Assembly (NCBI GenBank): GCA_900539695.1
Contig: UQDG01000005.1
Location: 78,724 to 142,723, forward strand
Length of the DNA stretch: 64,000 nt
Origin: an uncultured Oscillospiraceae bacterium
GTDB lineage: Bacteria; Bacillota; Clostridia; Oscillospirales; Ruminococcaceae
Reading direction: 5' to 3'
Shown here: one piece after another, positions 1-8,726 of the stretch
Layout: the number at the start of each line of letters is the position of its first letter
Position numbering within the stretch: position 1 is the first letter of the stretch
Notes under the pieces: generated by a model
What the model saw: the letters and a program-made list of their open reading frames with translations, nothing else
Told to the model about the DNA's origin: nothing
Database searches by the model: none
Translations under genes and position numbers: made by a program

Positions 1-681
1 ATCGTTGATATGGGCAATTCGCGTCAAATCGCGGAAGGAGTCGCCGGTGTACTTGGCCAGCTCGGTGTTGTCCGATGCGCACATCAGGCTCACCGCAATG
101 GCATGGCACAGCTGGCTGACGTAGCCGATCATGTAGTCGTGCTCGGCAGGCGTCAGGATGGTGATGCGCTTAAAGCCCAGCTCCTCGGCCAAAGTATGGC
201 ACCAGTCGATGCCTGCCTGGGTGTTCTTGTCGGTGGGGGTGATGATGAAATTGGCCGGGGCAAAGTTGACCTCGGCGCTGTGGGTGATGCCGCTGGTTTC
301 GCGGCCCGCCATCGGGTGGCTGGCGATAAACTCCGCCCCCTCGGGCAAAGCGGCCTGCACCGGTTCCACCACGCCACGCTTCACGCCGGAAACATCCGTC
401 ACCATCGTGCCGGGCTGGATCAGATGCCCGTACTGCTTGACCCACTCCAGCAAAACAGTAGGGTACAAACCAAAGATGATGCAATCCGCGCCGGTAACCA
501 GCGCGTCAAAATTCTCGGTCGCACCCTCGGCAATATATTCATGCTGCAGGGCGTAGTCGATGGTCTCGCGGCTGCGGGCGATGCCTGTTACATGGTAGCC
601 GTGGCTGCTGAGCACCTGGGCGTATCTGCCGCCCAGCAGGCCCAGGCCCACGATCAGATAGGTTTTCGATTTATCCAACAT
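1..681 (-). CDS. tyrA: prephenate dehydrogenase, C-terminus beyond window
   Basis: Converts prephenate to 4-hydroxyphenylpyruvate with NAD(P)+, the tyrosine branch after chorismate. Translated from the complement of 681, 227 codons are visible and the frame is still open at base 1. The N-terminus has a Rossmann GxGxxG (G12, G14, G17). A HPMAGRETSG stretch matches the conserved His/Gly motif of TyrA substrate binding. The ATG at 681 follows a GGGGTGA ribosome site that overlaps the aroA stop, so this is the last visible gene of the aro operon. Fusions of TyrA to ACT or AroA domains exist, and the missing end could hold one. Confidence 0.9.
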   Translation of the reverse strand, partial: MLDKSKTYLIVGLGLLGGRYAQVLSSHGYHVTGIARSRETIDYALQHEYIAEGATENFDALVTGADCIIFGLYPTVLLEWVKQYGHLIQPGTMVTDVSGVKRGVVEPVQAALPEGAEFIASHPMAGRETSGITHSAEVNFAPANFIITPTDKNTQAGIDWCHTLAEELGFKRITILTPAEHDYMIGYVSQLCHAIAVSLMCASDNTELAKYTGDSFRDLTRIAHIND

Positions 682-693
682 CCAGCTTCACCC

Positions 694-1977
694 CTACTCG
701 GTATCGATTTTTGCACCCAGCCCGCGCAGGGTATCCCAAAATGCGGGCCAGCTTTTATTCACGGCCTCGGCCCCGCGCAGCAGGGCGGGCAGCCCGGCGG
801 CGTACACTGCCACGGCCAGCGCCATCACGATGCGGTGATCGTTGTGGCCGTACAGCGGCTCGGCAGGGGCATGCAGTGCCACGCCGGTGATGGTCACGGT
901 ATCGCCGTCCACCTCAATGCGGGCACCCATTTTTTTCAGTTCCTCCTGCATGGCGCTGATGCGGTCTGATTCTTTCAGCCGCAGCCGCCCCGCATTGCGG
1001 ATGACGGTACTGCCGTTGCAGAAACAGCCTAGCGTAAACAGGATCGGCCCCAGGTCGGGGCAATCGGCCAAATCAATTTCAGTGGCCTTCAGCAGGCTGC
1101 GCTCAAAGCGGTAGCCACCCTCAATGGGCTTAAACTTTCCGCCGCAGCGCTTTAAAATATCCAGAATGACCTTGTCGCCCTGCTGGCTGTCGGGGTTCAG
1201 CCCCACCACGTTGATGCCGCCGACCGCGCAGCCCAGCACGGCCAGAAAAGCCGCCTGGCTGTAGTCGCCCTCGACGGCAAAGTCGCTGGCAGTGTAGCGC
1301 TGGGGCGCGGCCACACGGTACATCACGCTGCCGTTTTTCCGCGCCCGGGCGGCCACTTTTACGCCAAACTGCTGCATGGCATCGATGGTCAGGTCCACAT
1401 AGGAACGGCTTTCATAGGGGGGCAGCACCTCGATGGAACTTTCCGATTCCATCAACGGCGCAGCAAACAGCAGCCCGCTGATGAACTGGCTGGACACATC
1501 CCCCGGCAGGGTGAACCCGCCCGGACGCAGCCGCCCAAACACAGTAACGCCCTCGGGGGTCTGCTCAAAGCGCAGGCCCTGGCGATCAAACAACATCTGG
1601 TACACGGCCTGGGGGCGGTCAAACAACCGCCCCGCACCGGTGAAGCGCACCTTCTGCGCCGTCAGGCTGAACAGCGGGATCATAAAACGCAGGGTCGAGC
1701 CGCTCTCGTTGCAAAAAACCGGCCGCGTTACGGTCACGAATCCGCCGGAACTGCCCCGGCCGGTGATGGTCACGGCAGCAGGCTCCTCCGCCACCTTGGC
1801 ACCCAGCTGGGTCACAGCGCCCAAGGTGGCGCGGATGTCCTGGCTGTACTCAATATTGGTAATGTGGCTGACCCCATCGGCCAGCGCTGCGCACAAAACA
1901 GCGCGGTGTGCCGCACTTTTGCTGGGCGGCACGGTGGCCTGGCCGCTTAAGCGGCTGACATGCAGGCGAGCATCCAT
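694..1977 (-). CDS. aroA: 3-phosphoshikimate 1-carboxyvinyltransferase (EPSP synthase)
   Basis: Joins shikimate-3-phosphate and phosphoenolpyruvate to give EPSP, step six of the shikimate pathway. The 427-residue length is normal. The PPSKSAAHR motif (residues 17-25) holds the active-site Lys and Arg. CNESGSTLRF corresponds to the usual NSGTT.R PEP loop, LKESDRI and NDHRIVMAL are the later conserved motifs. The gene starts 3 nt after the aroF stop with GGGAGATG as ribosome site, so the two are translationally close. The N-in-place-of-G order in the CNESGST loop is slightly unusual; whether this affects glyphosate class was not judged. Confidence 0.95.
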   Translation of the reverse strand: MDARLHVSRLSGQATVPPSKSAAHRAVLCAALADGVSHITNIEYSQDIRATLGAVTQLGAKVAEEPAAVTITGRGSSGGFVTVTRPVFCNESGSTLRFMIPLFSLTAQKVRFTGAGRLFDRPQAVYQMLFDRQGLRFEQTPEGVTVFGRLRPGGFTLPGDVSSQFISGLLFAAPLMESESSIEVLPPYESRSYVDLTIDAMQQFGVKVAARARKNGSVMYRVAAPQRYTASDFAVEGDYSQAAFLAVLGCAVGGINVVGLNPDSQQGDKVILDILKRCGGKFKPIEGGYRFERSLLKATEIDLADCPDLGPILFTLGCFCNGSTVIRNAGRLRLKESDRISAMQEELKKMGARIEVDGDTVTITGVALHAPAEPLYGHNDHRIVMALAVAVYAAGLPALLRGAEAVNKSWPAFWDTLRGLGAKIDTE

Positions 1978-1980
1978 GGA

Positions 1981-2997
1981 TTACATCTCCCGGCCGATAG
2001 CGGCAGCAACCTTGCGGCAGTTGGCGATGGTCTCGGCAAACTTTTCAGGCTTCAGGCACTGGGCACCGTCGCTCCAGGCGCACTGCGGGTTGTCGTGCAC
2101 CTCGATCTCCAGGCCGTCGGCACCGGCAGCCACAGCGGCCAGGGCCATGCTCTCGATGTACTTGTAGTCGCCGGTGGCGTGGCTGGGGTCAACGATGATG
2201 GGCAGGTGGGTCTTTTCCTTGATGACCGGCACGGCGGACAGGTCCAGCGTGTTACGGGTGGCGCGCTCAAAGGTGCGGATGCCGCGTTCGCAGAGAATGA
2301 CGTTCTCATTGCCGCCGGCCATGATGTATTCGGCGGACATGATCCACTCCTCGATGGTGTTGGCCAGACCGCGCTTGAGCAGGATGGGCTTGTGCATCTT
2401 GCCAACGGCTTTCAGCAGCTGGAAGTTCTGCATGTTGCGGGCGCCGATCTGCACGATGTCGACGTATTCTTCAAACTCGTCGATGTGGGCCTCATCCATC
2501 AGCTCGCTTACGATGGGCAGGCCGGTGGCCTCACGGGCCTTCACCAGGTCGAGGATGCCCTCGGTGCCCAGGCCCTGGAAGGAATAGGGGCTGGTGCGGG
2601 GCTTGTAAGCGCCGCCGCGCAGGAAGTTAGCACCGCCGGCCTTGACCAGCTTGGCCATTTTGAGGGTGTGCTCCTCGCCCTCCACGCTGCAGGGGCCGGC
2701 CATCACGGCGATGGGGGACTTGCCGCCAATCTTGATGCCGTTCACGTCCACCACGGTATCATCGGGGTGGAACAGGCGGTTGGCGCGCTTGTAGGGGGCG
2801 GACACACGGGTCACATTCTCGACCCAGGGGTTGGCCAGCACGTCCTTCTCGGCAATCTTGGTGGTATCGCCCACCAGGCCAAAGACGTTGTAGTCGGTAC
2901 CGCGGATCAGCGTGACCGACAGGCCCTGATGCTCGAAGTTATCGATAATGCGGTCCAGTTCAGCCTGGGGGGCACCTTTTTTGGTGGAAATGATCAT
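1981..2997 (-). CDS. aroF: 3-deoxy-7-phosphoheptulonate synthase (DAHP synthase, type I beta)
   Basis: Condenses erythrose-4-phosphate with PEP, the entry step to aromatic amino acids. The protein has 338 residues. An N-terminal ferredoxin-like/ACT-like domain (about 1-70) is followed by a KDSA-type TIM barrel, the arrangement of the Thermotoga-type enzymes in which the extra domain gives feedback control. The barrel shows MAGPCSVE, GGAYKPRTSPYSFQG and DPSHATG, which carry metal and PEP ligands. The gene sits inside the operon, 67 nt after aroE/K, with a small hairpin in that gap. The symbol aroF is by convention; aroG or aroH would be equally valid. Confidence 0.93.
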   Translation of the reverse strand: MIISTKKGAPQAELDRIIDNFEHQGLSVTLIRGTDYNVFGLVGDTTKIAEKDVLANPWVENVTRVSAPYKRANRLFHPDDTVVDVNGIKIGGKSPIAVMAGPCSVEGEEHTLKMAKLVKAGGANFLRGGAYKPRTSPYSFQGLGTEGILDLVKAREATGLPIVSELMDEAHIDEFEEYVDIVQIGARNMQNFQLLKAVGKMHKPILLKRGLANTIEEWIMSAEYIMAGGNENVILCERGIRTFERATRNTLDLSAVPVIKEKTHLPIIVDPSHATGDYKYIESMALAAVAAGADGLEIEVHDNPQCAWSDGAQCLKPEKFAETIANCRKVAAAIGREM

Positions 2998-3036
2998 TTG
3001 GGAACCTCTTTCTAAATACTTTACACTCTATGCACT

Positions 3037-3053
3037 CTGCCGCAATGCGGCAG
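3037..3053 (-). other. intercistronic hairpin between aroE/K and aroF
   Basis: CTGCCGCA and TGCGGCAG form an 8-bp perfect inverted repeat with one unpaired base between, in the only sizeable gap inside the operon. No T-run follows, so it is not a normal terminator. It could stabilise an mRNA end or be a processing site. Confidence 0.4.
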
Positions 3054-3064
3054 GAAATAACAAA

Positions 3065-4324
3065 TTATAGGGTTTCGTCCGCTTCAAACAGCGCAGCGGC
3101 TTTGTCGGCGGCTTCACGCAGGGTGCCGGTGTTGTCCAGCACCACGCTGGCGGCGGCCTCGTACAAAGGAGTGCGCTCCTCTTCCAGCTGCTTCAGCGCC
3201 GCACCGCCCTTGGAGAGGGGACGCCCGCCGGTGGCCAGCTTTTCAGTGGGGCGGCGCACCCACAGCACGGGGCCGTTCTGCCGCAGGGCGCGCACGTTGG
3301 CCGGGGTCTTGATGATCCCGCCGCCGCAGGCGATGATCTGGCGGTTCTGCTTGGCCACATCGGCCAGCGTTTCGGCTTCGTACCGGCGGAAAGCAGCTTC
3401 GCCCTCCTGGGCAAAGATGTCAGGAATATTATGCCCGGTGCGGCGTTCAATTTCCGCATCCAGGTCGATGAAGGTCTTGCCTAATTTTTTGGCCAGCGCC
3501 GCGCCGATGGTGGATTTGCCGCACCCCGGCATGCCGATGATGGAGATGTTGGCCAGTTCATGCCGCAGCTGGCGGCTTACGGCCGGGATCAGCGTGTCGG
3601 CGTCCAGCGCTTTGCCGGTAAAGTGTTCGGCCGCAAACACGGCCTGGGCCACCAGCATCTCAAAGCCGCTGGCGGCGGGGATGTGGTGCCCCTCAGCCCG
3701 TAGCAGCAGCTCGGTGCGGAAGGGGTTGTACACCACATCCAGCACGGCCTCCAGTGCCGGGAAAGCCGCCGGGTCGATGAGGCACTGCCCCACATTGGGG
3801 TACATGCCGCAGGGGGTCGTGTTCACGATGACCTGCACATCCTTGCGGCGCATGGCTTCCTCGTAGGTCAGGGCATCGCCCTTGCCGGTGCGGCTGGCGG
3901 TCAGAATCTCCGCCGCGCCGCCGTCTTTGCAAACGGCTGTCACGGTAGAATGGGTGCCGCCGGTGCCGAGAATCAGCACGGTCTTGCCCGCAAAGTCCAC
4001 GCCGTGGGCGCGGGCCAGGTAGGCAAACCCGGCATAGTCGGTGTTATAACCGTACAGCCTGCCATCCCGGTTGACGATGGTATTCACCGCGCCGATGGCC
4101 GCCGCTTTGGGGTCGACCACATCGCAGTAGGGGATGACCAGCTGCTTGTAGGGAATCGTCACGTTGATGGCCGCAAAGTCCCGCCGCTCCATAAAAGCGC
4201 GGGCCTCGTCCTCGGTGGGCAGCGGCATCAGCTCGTAGGTATAATCAGCGATCTGCTCGTGGATGATCTTGGAATAGCTGTGCCCAAGCTTCGAGCCGAT
4301 CAGGCCGTATCTTGTCTGTTCCAT
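3065..4324 (-). CDS. aroE-aroK: bifunctional shikimate dehydrogenase / shikimate kinase
   Basis: One 419-residue polypeptide joins two pathway steps. AroE (about 1-250): SKLGHSYSK, NVTIPYK with catalytic Lys60, YNTDYAGF with Asp96, and a Rossmann GTGGTHST; it reduces 3-dehydroshikimate. AroK (about 258-419): P-loop GMPGCGKST (264-272), shikimate-binding D287-L-D289, GGG at 334-336, and RP..LSKG lid (R368); it phosphorylates shikimate. The typical AroE NADP motif GAGG reads GTGG here. There is no stop or frameshift between the halves and almost no linker. The ribosome site is AAGGAGC, 28 nt after the aroC stop. Confidence 0.95.
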   Translation of the reverse strand: MEQTRYGLIGSKLGHSYSKIIHEQIADYTYELMPLPTEDEARAFMERRDFAAINVTIPYKQLVIPYCDVVDPKAAAIGAVNTIVNRDGRLYGYNTDYAGFAYLARAHGVDFAGKTVLILGTGGTHSTVTAVCKDGGAAEILTASRTGKGDALTYEEAMRRKDVQVIVNTTPCGMYPNVGQCLIDPAAFPALEAVLDVVYNPFRTELLLRAEGHHIPAASGFEMLVAQAVFAAEHFTGKALDADTLIPAVSRQLRHELANISIIGMPGCGKSTIGAALAKKLGKTFIDLDAEIERRTGHNIPDIFAQEGEAAFRRYEAETLADVAKQNRQIIACGGGIIKTPANVRALRQNGPVLWVRRPTEKLATGGRPLSKGGAALKQLEEERTPLYEAAASVVLDNTGTLREAADKAAALFEADETL

Positions 4325-4352
4325 ACCAAAATGCTCCTTGTGTTTCGGGCGT

Positions 4353-5465
4353 TTACTCCTGGGGCAGGCCGTGCTTTTGGGCCAGCGTGCCGTAGCGCAC
4401 GGTCAGCAGGTCCAGCAGGCCAAAGGCAGCCAGGGTGTTTTGCACCACCGCGGCGCGGGGCACGATGCAGGGGTCGTGGCGGCCCTTGATCTGCAGATCG
4501 GCGTCCTGCCTGGCAATATAATCCACGGTATGCTGCTGTTTATAAATGCTGGGCGTGGGCTTTAACACGGTGCGGAACACCAGCGGCATGCCGTTGGTAA
4601 TGCCGCCGTTGATGCCGCCGTTTTTGTTGGTGGCAGTGGCAACCTGGCCGTTACGCATCGCAAAGGGGTCGTTGGCCTCGCTGCCACGCATGGCGGCAAA
4701 GGCAAAGCCTGCGCCGAATTCCAGGCCCTTGCAGGCCGGGACGGCAAACATCAGGTGAGCCAATTCGCTTTCCACACTGTCAAACCACGGCTCGCCGACG
4801 CCTGCGGGCAGGCCGGTGACGATGGTCTCCAGCACGCCGCCCACGCTGTCGCCTTCACTGCCGGCGGCGCGGATGGCCTCCTGCATGGGGGCCTCCTTGC
4901 TCGAATCCAACAGGGCAAAATGGCCGGGCTCCGGTTCGGGCAGTAACAGCCCGGCGGAGCTGGACAGCGGTGCGTCCTTTACGCCTGCGCACTCGGCAAT
5001 ATGGGTGTAGACACGGATGCCCAGGCTGTTCAGCACGCTTTCGCACAGCGCACCCGCCGCCACGCTGGCAGCGGTGATGCGGCCGGAGAAATGTCCGCCG
5101 CCCCGGGCGTCCTGATAGCCCTCGTACTTGGCATAGGCCGTGTAGTCGGCGTGGCCGGGGCGCAGCAGGTCTGCAGTTTTGGCATAGTCGCCGCTGCGGG
5201 TGTTCTGGTTGCGGATAACCATCGTCACGGCGGTACCGGTGGTGTGGCCCTGGTACACGCCGGAGAGAAACTCCACAACGTCGGCCTCGGTGCGGGCGGT
5301 GGAAAGCCCATCGCCCCGGGCGCGGCGGCGGTCCATTGCGGCGGCGATGGCGGCCTCGTCCACGGGCAGGCCTGCGGCCAGACCGTCCAGTACCGCGCCG
5401 ATGGCAGGGCCGTGGCTCTCTCCGAAAATGGTCATCGAAATAGCATTGCCAAAGGTGTTTTTCAT
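4353..5465 (-). CDS. aroC: chorismate synthase
   Basis: Forms chorismate from EPSP in an FMN-dependent anti-1,4 elimination. At 370 residues the length is typical. The first family signature GESHGPAIG lies near the N-terminus, the second is HADYTAYAKYEGYQDARGGG, and the third AMRGSEAND lies in the C-terminal half. The ATG follows the aroB stop by only 2 nt, and the ribosome site AGGAG lies inside the end of aroB, so translation of the two genes is coupled. Confidence 0.96.
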   Translation of the reverse strand: MKNTFGNAISMTIFGESHGPAIGAVLDGLAAGLPVDEAAIAAAMDRRRARGDGLSTARTEADVVEFLSGVYQGHTTGTAVTMVIRNQNTRSGDYAKTADLLRPGHADYTAYAKYEGYQDARGGGHFSGRITAASVAAGALCESVLNSLGIRVYTHIAECAGVKDAPLSSSAGLLLPEPEPGHFALLDSSKEAPMQEAIRAAGSEGDSVGGVLETIVTGLPAGVGEPWFDSVESELAHLMFAVPACKGLEFGAGFAFAAMRGSEANDPFAMRNGQVATATNKNGGINGGITNGMPLVFRTVLKPTPSIYKQQHTVDYIARQDADLQIKGRHDPCIVPRAAVVQNTLAAFGLLDLLTVRYGTLAQKHGLPQE

Positions 5466-5467
5466 CG

Positions 5468-6496
5468 TTACTCCTCGATGCCCAGCAGGGCCGGCAGTTC
5501 GGTCATGGGCAGCTTGTCAGCCCGCCAGCAGCCCAGGCCCGGGCATTTGATGACAGTAATGCTGCTGCCGCTGGCTTTTTTATCGTGCTGCATGTAAGCC
5601 AGCACCTTTTCCTTGTTGGCGCCGGCGCGGGTAGGCAGGCCCAGCGTGCGGTAGACAGCACGCACCCGCTTGACCAGCGCCGGGTCCTCGATCATCGGCA
5701 GCATGCCCAGGGCGACACATTCGCCGTGGTACAGGCCGGTGGTGCGGCGGCCGCGCACACCACGCACAGCCTCAATGCCGTGGCCGATGGTGTGGCCGAA
5801 GTTCAGGCAGGCACGCACGCTGCCCTCGCGCTCGTCCTGCTCGACAATCTTTTTCTTGAATTTCAGGCTGCGGTAGACGATCTGTTCAATATAGGCTTCC
5901 GGGTCCTCGGTCTCAAACAGTGCAAACAGCTGCGGGTCGCCGATCAAGCCGGTCTTCAGCGCCTCGGCCAGGCCGTTCACCACCTGGCGGCGGGGCAGGG
6001 TAGCCAGCGTGTCAAAGTCCACCAGCACCACCTTGGGCTGCCAGAAAGCGCCCACGATGTTCTTCGTCTCGCCCAGATCAATGGCGGTCTTGCCGCCGAT
6101 GGAAGAATCCACCTGGGCCAGCGTGGTGGTGGGACAGTTGACGAAATCAATGCCGCGCATATAGCTGGCGGCGCAGAACCCGCCCAGATCGCCCACAACA
6201 CCGCCGCCCACGGCCACCAGCAGATCCTTGCGGTCCATGCCGAATTCCAGCATGGCCTGTAATACCTGGCCGTAGACTTTCAGGCACTTGCTGCCCTCGC
6301 CCTGGGGGATGGTGTAAATGGTGGCCCTGGGGCACTGGGCGGCTACGGTCTCGGCATACTGTTTGGGCACGCCGGAGTCCGTCAGCACAAAGACGCGGCG
6401 GTTCTCCACATTGGTAAACTGATGCAGGTTGGCAAGGCAGCCGGCTTTCAGGATAATATCATAGCTGCGGCTTTTCAGTTGCATGGTCAGCTTCAT
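5468..6496 (-). CDS. aroB: 3-dehydroquinate synthase
   Basis: NAD+- and Zn/Co-dependent enzyme making 3-dehydroquinate from DAHP, step two of the pathway. The 342-residue protein shows GGGVVGDLGGF and CPTTTLAQVDSSIGGKT, which bind NAD and substrate. Metal-ligand His residues lie in NFGHTIGHG and in YHGECVALGM. I chose the ATG at 6496: AAGGAC lies 9 nt upstream, whereas the in-frame GTG at 6505 would abut that site. It is the second gene of the operon, 26 nt after pheA. Confidence 0.95.
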   Translation of the reverse strand: MKLTMQLKSRSYDIILKAGCLANLHQFTNVENRRVFVLTDSGVPKQYAETVAAQCPRATIYTIPQGEGSKCLKVYGQVLQAMLEFGMDRKDLLVAVGGGVVGDLGGFCAASYMRGIDFVNCPTTTLAQVDSSIGGKTAIDLGETKNIVGAFWQPKVVLVDFDTLATLPRRQVVNGLAEALKTGLIGDPQLFALFETEDPEAYIEQIVYRSLKFKKKIVEQDEREGSVRACLNFGHTIGHGIEAVRGVRGRRTTGLYHGECVALGMLPMIEDPALVKRVRAVYRTLGLPTRAGANKEKVLAYMQHDKKASGSSITVIKCPGLGCWRADKLPMTELPALLGIEE

Positions 6497-6522
6497 ACTT
6501 CGCACGTCCTTACTTTGTTATA

Positions 6523-7632
6523 TTATTGTTGGTCGATGCCGTCCAGCGTAAAGGCACCCAGCAGGCGCAGGGTGCTGCACGCCCCGGTCAGGGTTTCCAG
6601 CAGCCTGTTGCAGGCGGCGGCATCGCAGCCTGCGGGACAGACAAGCTGTACATAAAAATAATACTCAAAAGGTACATGGGGCAGGGGGCGGCTTTTGATG
6701 CACTCCATGTTAAAGCCGCGGGCACCGATCTGGTCCAGCACCACGGCCAGCTGGCCGGGCTTGTGGCGGGCGGTAAACAGCAGGGAAAGCCGCTGCCCCT
6801 CGCCGGTCATCACCGGCGGCTGGGCGGCCCGCTCGATCACAATGAACCGCGTGGTGTTGTCGCCGTCAGCGTTCACGCCCTCGGCCAGAATATCCAGCCC
6901 ATACAGTTCGGCAGTCTCGGCACTGGCAATGGCGGCCACGGTGGGGTCGTTCAGCTCGGCAATGTGCTTGGCGGCATCGGCAGTGTTGATCCAGCTTTGG
7001 GTGGTAAAGCCAAGCTGCTGCAAAAATACGCTGCTTTGGGCCAACGCCTGCGGATGACTGATGACGGTGCGTACATTGCTGAGTTTCGCACCCTTCACGC
7101 CCAGCAGGTCCTGCTGGATGGGCATGTCCTGCATGTGGGTCACAATGATGTCCGGGTGGGTGTACAGCAGGTCCAGCACGGCAGAAACATCCCCCGCGTT
7201 GGAGTTTTCAAAGGGCAGCACACCAAACTGGGCGTCGCCGTTCTGCACAGCGTCAAACACCTCGGGCCAGGTGGAAAAGGCAGTGGCCCGGGCAAAAGGA
7301 AACATCCGCCGCAGGGCAATGTGGCTCCATGCGCCCTCCACGCCCTGATAAGCGGCGGTGTCGCGGCCCAGAGTGGCCCGCTGGTAGGCGCGGGAGACGG
7401 CCATGGCCTCCTGCAAAAACGCCTTGTAATAGGGGCGCAGTTCCTCGTTTTGCAGCCGGGCCGTGTTGCGGGTGATCACATCCGCCTCCCGCGCGGCATC
7501 AAATACCGGCTTGCCGGTCTCGGCTTTGTAACGTACTACGTCGGCAACAGCCTGCATGCGCCGCTCAAACAAAGCGGCCATTTCGGCGTCGACGGCATCG
7601 ATCTCGGCACGGGCTTGCTGTAAAAGATCCAT
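6523..7632 (-). CDS. pheA: chorismate mutase / prephenate dehydratase (P-protein)
   Basis: Converts chorismate to prephenate and then phenylpyruvate. The 369 residues hold an AroQ-type helical mutase (about 1-85), a prephenate dehydratase domain (about 95-275; GVEGAWSH, PFENSNAGDV, NTTRFIVI with the catalytic Thr) and a C-terminal ACT domain for Phe feedback. The ACT ESRP motif reads KSRP. The start is ATG 7632 with AAGGAGC 8 nt upstream, not the longer GTG frame. As first gene of the operon it lies about 70 nt downstream of the promoter; I saw no T-box or leader peptide. Confidence 0.94.
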   Translation of the reverse strand: MDLLQQARAEIDAVDAEMAALFERRMQAVADVVRYKAETGKPVFDAAREADVITRNTARLQNEELRPYYKAFLQEAMAVSRAYQRATLGRDTAAYQGVEGAWSHIALRRMFPFARATAFSTWPEVFDAVQNGDAQFGVLPFENSNAGDVSAVLDLLYTHPDIIVTHMQDMPIQQDLLGVKGAKLSNVRTVISHPQALAQSSVFLQQLGFTTQSWINTADAAKHIAELNDPTVAAIASAETAELYGLDILAEGVNADGDNTTRFIVIERAAQPPVMTGEGQRLSLLFTARHKPGQLAVVLDQIGARGFNMECIKSRPLPHVPFEYYFYVQLVCPAGCDAAACNRLLETLTGACSTLRLLGAFTLDGIDQQ

Positions 7633-7705
7633 ACCCGATGCTCCTTTTCCTGAATTTTTCGGGACATCCTGCCGCAAAAGGGCAGAAATGCAAATATATA
7701 CAGTT

Positions 7706-7734
7706 AGTATAGCATAAAAAAAACGCCGTCACAA
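7706..7734 (-). promoter_or_regulatory. promoter of the aro operon, inside the upstream terminator
   Basis: On the minus strand TTGTGA (7734-7729) is followed after exactly 17 nt by TATACT (7711-7706). The -35 hexamer lies in the stem of the HAD-gene terminator and the spacer includes its T-run. Position, spacing and -10 quality make this the best candidate start for pheA-aroB-aroC-aroE/K-aroF-aroA-tyrA. Confidence 0.7.
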
Positions 7735-7745
7735 GGGTGACGGCG
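7716..7745 (-). terminator. intrinsic terminator of the HAD hydrolase gene
   Basis: A 9-bp perfect stem (7737-7745 with 7724-7732, loop of 4) is followed on the minus strand by eight T residues. It lies 23 nt after the HAD hydrolase stop and overlaps the next promoter. Confidence 0.85.
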
Positions 7746-7768
7746 TGAAAAAGTAGTATAAGTAAAAA

Positions 7769-8611
7769 TTACCCGTGCAGGGCACTGCGCAGGGCGGCCA
7801 GCAGTTCGGCCTGGTATTCCGGGCTGAAGGTGCCGTGCAGCAGCTTCGGCAGGGCTTCCTCCTGCAAGCGGCGCCAGCTGTCGGCCTCGCGGCCGGGCAG
7901 GATCGGCACAAAGGCGACGCCATTCGCGGCGGCGGCCTGGGCATCGCCCATCGAATCGCCCACCATCAGCACCTTGCGGCTCTCGTACCCGCAGGCCAGC
8001 ATGGTGGCGATGGAGTTGGCCTTACTGCCCACCTCTTGGCCGAAGATGACATCGGCATGGCGGGCCAGCCCGTAGTGCTTCCACTCGCTGGCAATGGCGC
8101 TCTCATTGGCGGCGCTCACCACAGCCAGGTCAGCCACGGCGTGCAGCTGGCGCAAGCTTTCCTCCACACCGGGGAAAGGCTCAAAGGTCGGCTCCAAGGC
8201 CTGGATGCGGCGGTTGCAGGCATTGTTCCACTCCTGTAGTTTGCGCAGGGCCAGGCTGCCGGTGCGCAGCAGTTCGTGCTGTAAGCTGGCGGTGGAAAGT
8301 TCGGCCGAGGTGTTGACCCAGGCGGAAATGTCCTCGCTGCCCGGCACCTCGATGCCGCGGTTTTTCAGCCGGTCAAACACCAGCACCACGCTCTCAAAGC
8401 GGGAAAGGCCCCGTGTGATGTTGCGCAGGTTGATCTCCTCCCACGCCGAGGCGACAAAGTCTGCATGATCGTCCAGCGCAAAAACGCGGATCAGCTCCGG
8501 GCACATTACAATGGTGTGCTTGATGCTGACCGTGTCCATAACGCAGCCGTCCGAATCCATACAAACCAGAAATTCACGCTTCTTGGTAAAATCAGTTAAA
8601 ACGCTTGCCAT
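7769..8611 (-). CDS. HAD-superfamily hydrolase
   Basis: Predicted phosphatase of 280 residues. Motif I is MDSDG (D19 nucleophile, D21), motif II is VVSAANES, motif III the Lys of GSKANS, and motif IV VLMVGDSMGDAQAA. A helical cap lies between about residues 40 and 150, the layout of phosphoglycolate-phosphatase-like enzymes, but the substrate cannot be read. I chose ATG 8611 because GGAAGGGGG lies just upstream; the in-frame start 27 nt earlier has no such site. The gene is monocistronic, with its own promoter and terminator. Confidence 0.8.
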   Translation of the reverse strand: MASVLTDFTKKREFLVCMDSDGCVMDTVSIKHTIVMCPELIRVFALDDHADFVASAWEEINLRNITRGLSRFESVVLVFDRLKNRGIEVPGSEDISAWVNTSAELSTASLQHELLRTGSLALRKLQEWNNACNRRIQALEPTFEPFPGVEESLRQLHAVADLAVVSAANESAIASEWKHYGLARHADVIFGQEVGSKANSIATMLACGYESRKVLMVGDSMGDAQAAAANGVAFVPILPGREADSWRRLQEEALPKLLHGTFSPEYQAELLAALRSALHG

Positions 8612-8659
8612 GATTCCCGTCCCCCTTCCAGTACTCATAAGCCGTAAATATACCTATCT

Positions 8660-8689
8660 ATCATAGCAAAACAGCAGGGCGTTTGGCAA
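8660..8689 (-). promoter_or_regulatory. promoter of the HAD hydrolase gene
   Basis: TTGCCA (8689-8684), 18-nt spacer, TATGAT (8665-8660) on the minus strand, about 50 nt before the ATG. Confidence 0.5.
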
Positions 8690-8726
8690 TGCTTTTTTAG
8701 TAAAAAAGCAACTTTTGTCAAAAATT

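Noticed and set aside
7633..7705. T-box or Phe leader peptide before pheA
   Set aside because: Only about 70 nt; no T-box AGGGTGG-type sequence and no Phe-rich short frame.
7723..7760. Plus-strand terminator use of the HAD-gene hairpin
   Set aside because: The plus-strand side has only GAAAAAG after the stem and no gene ends upstream on that strand.
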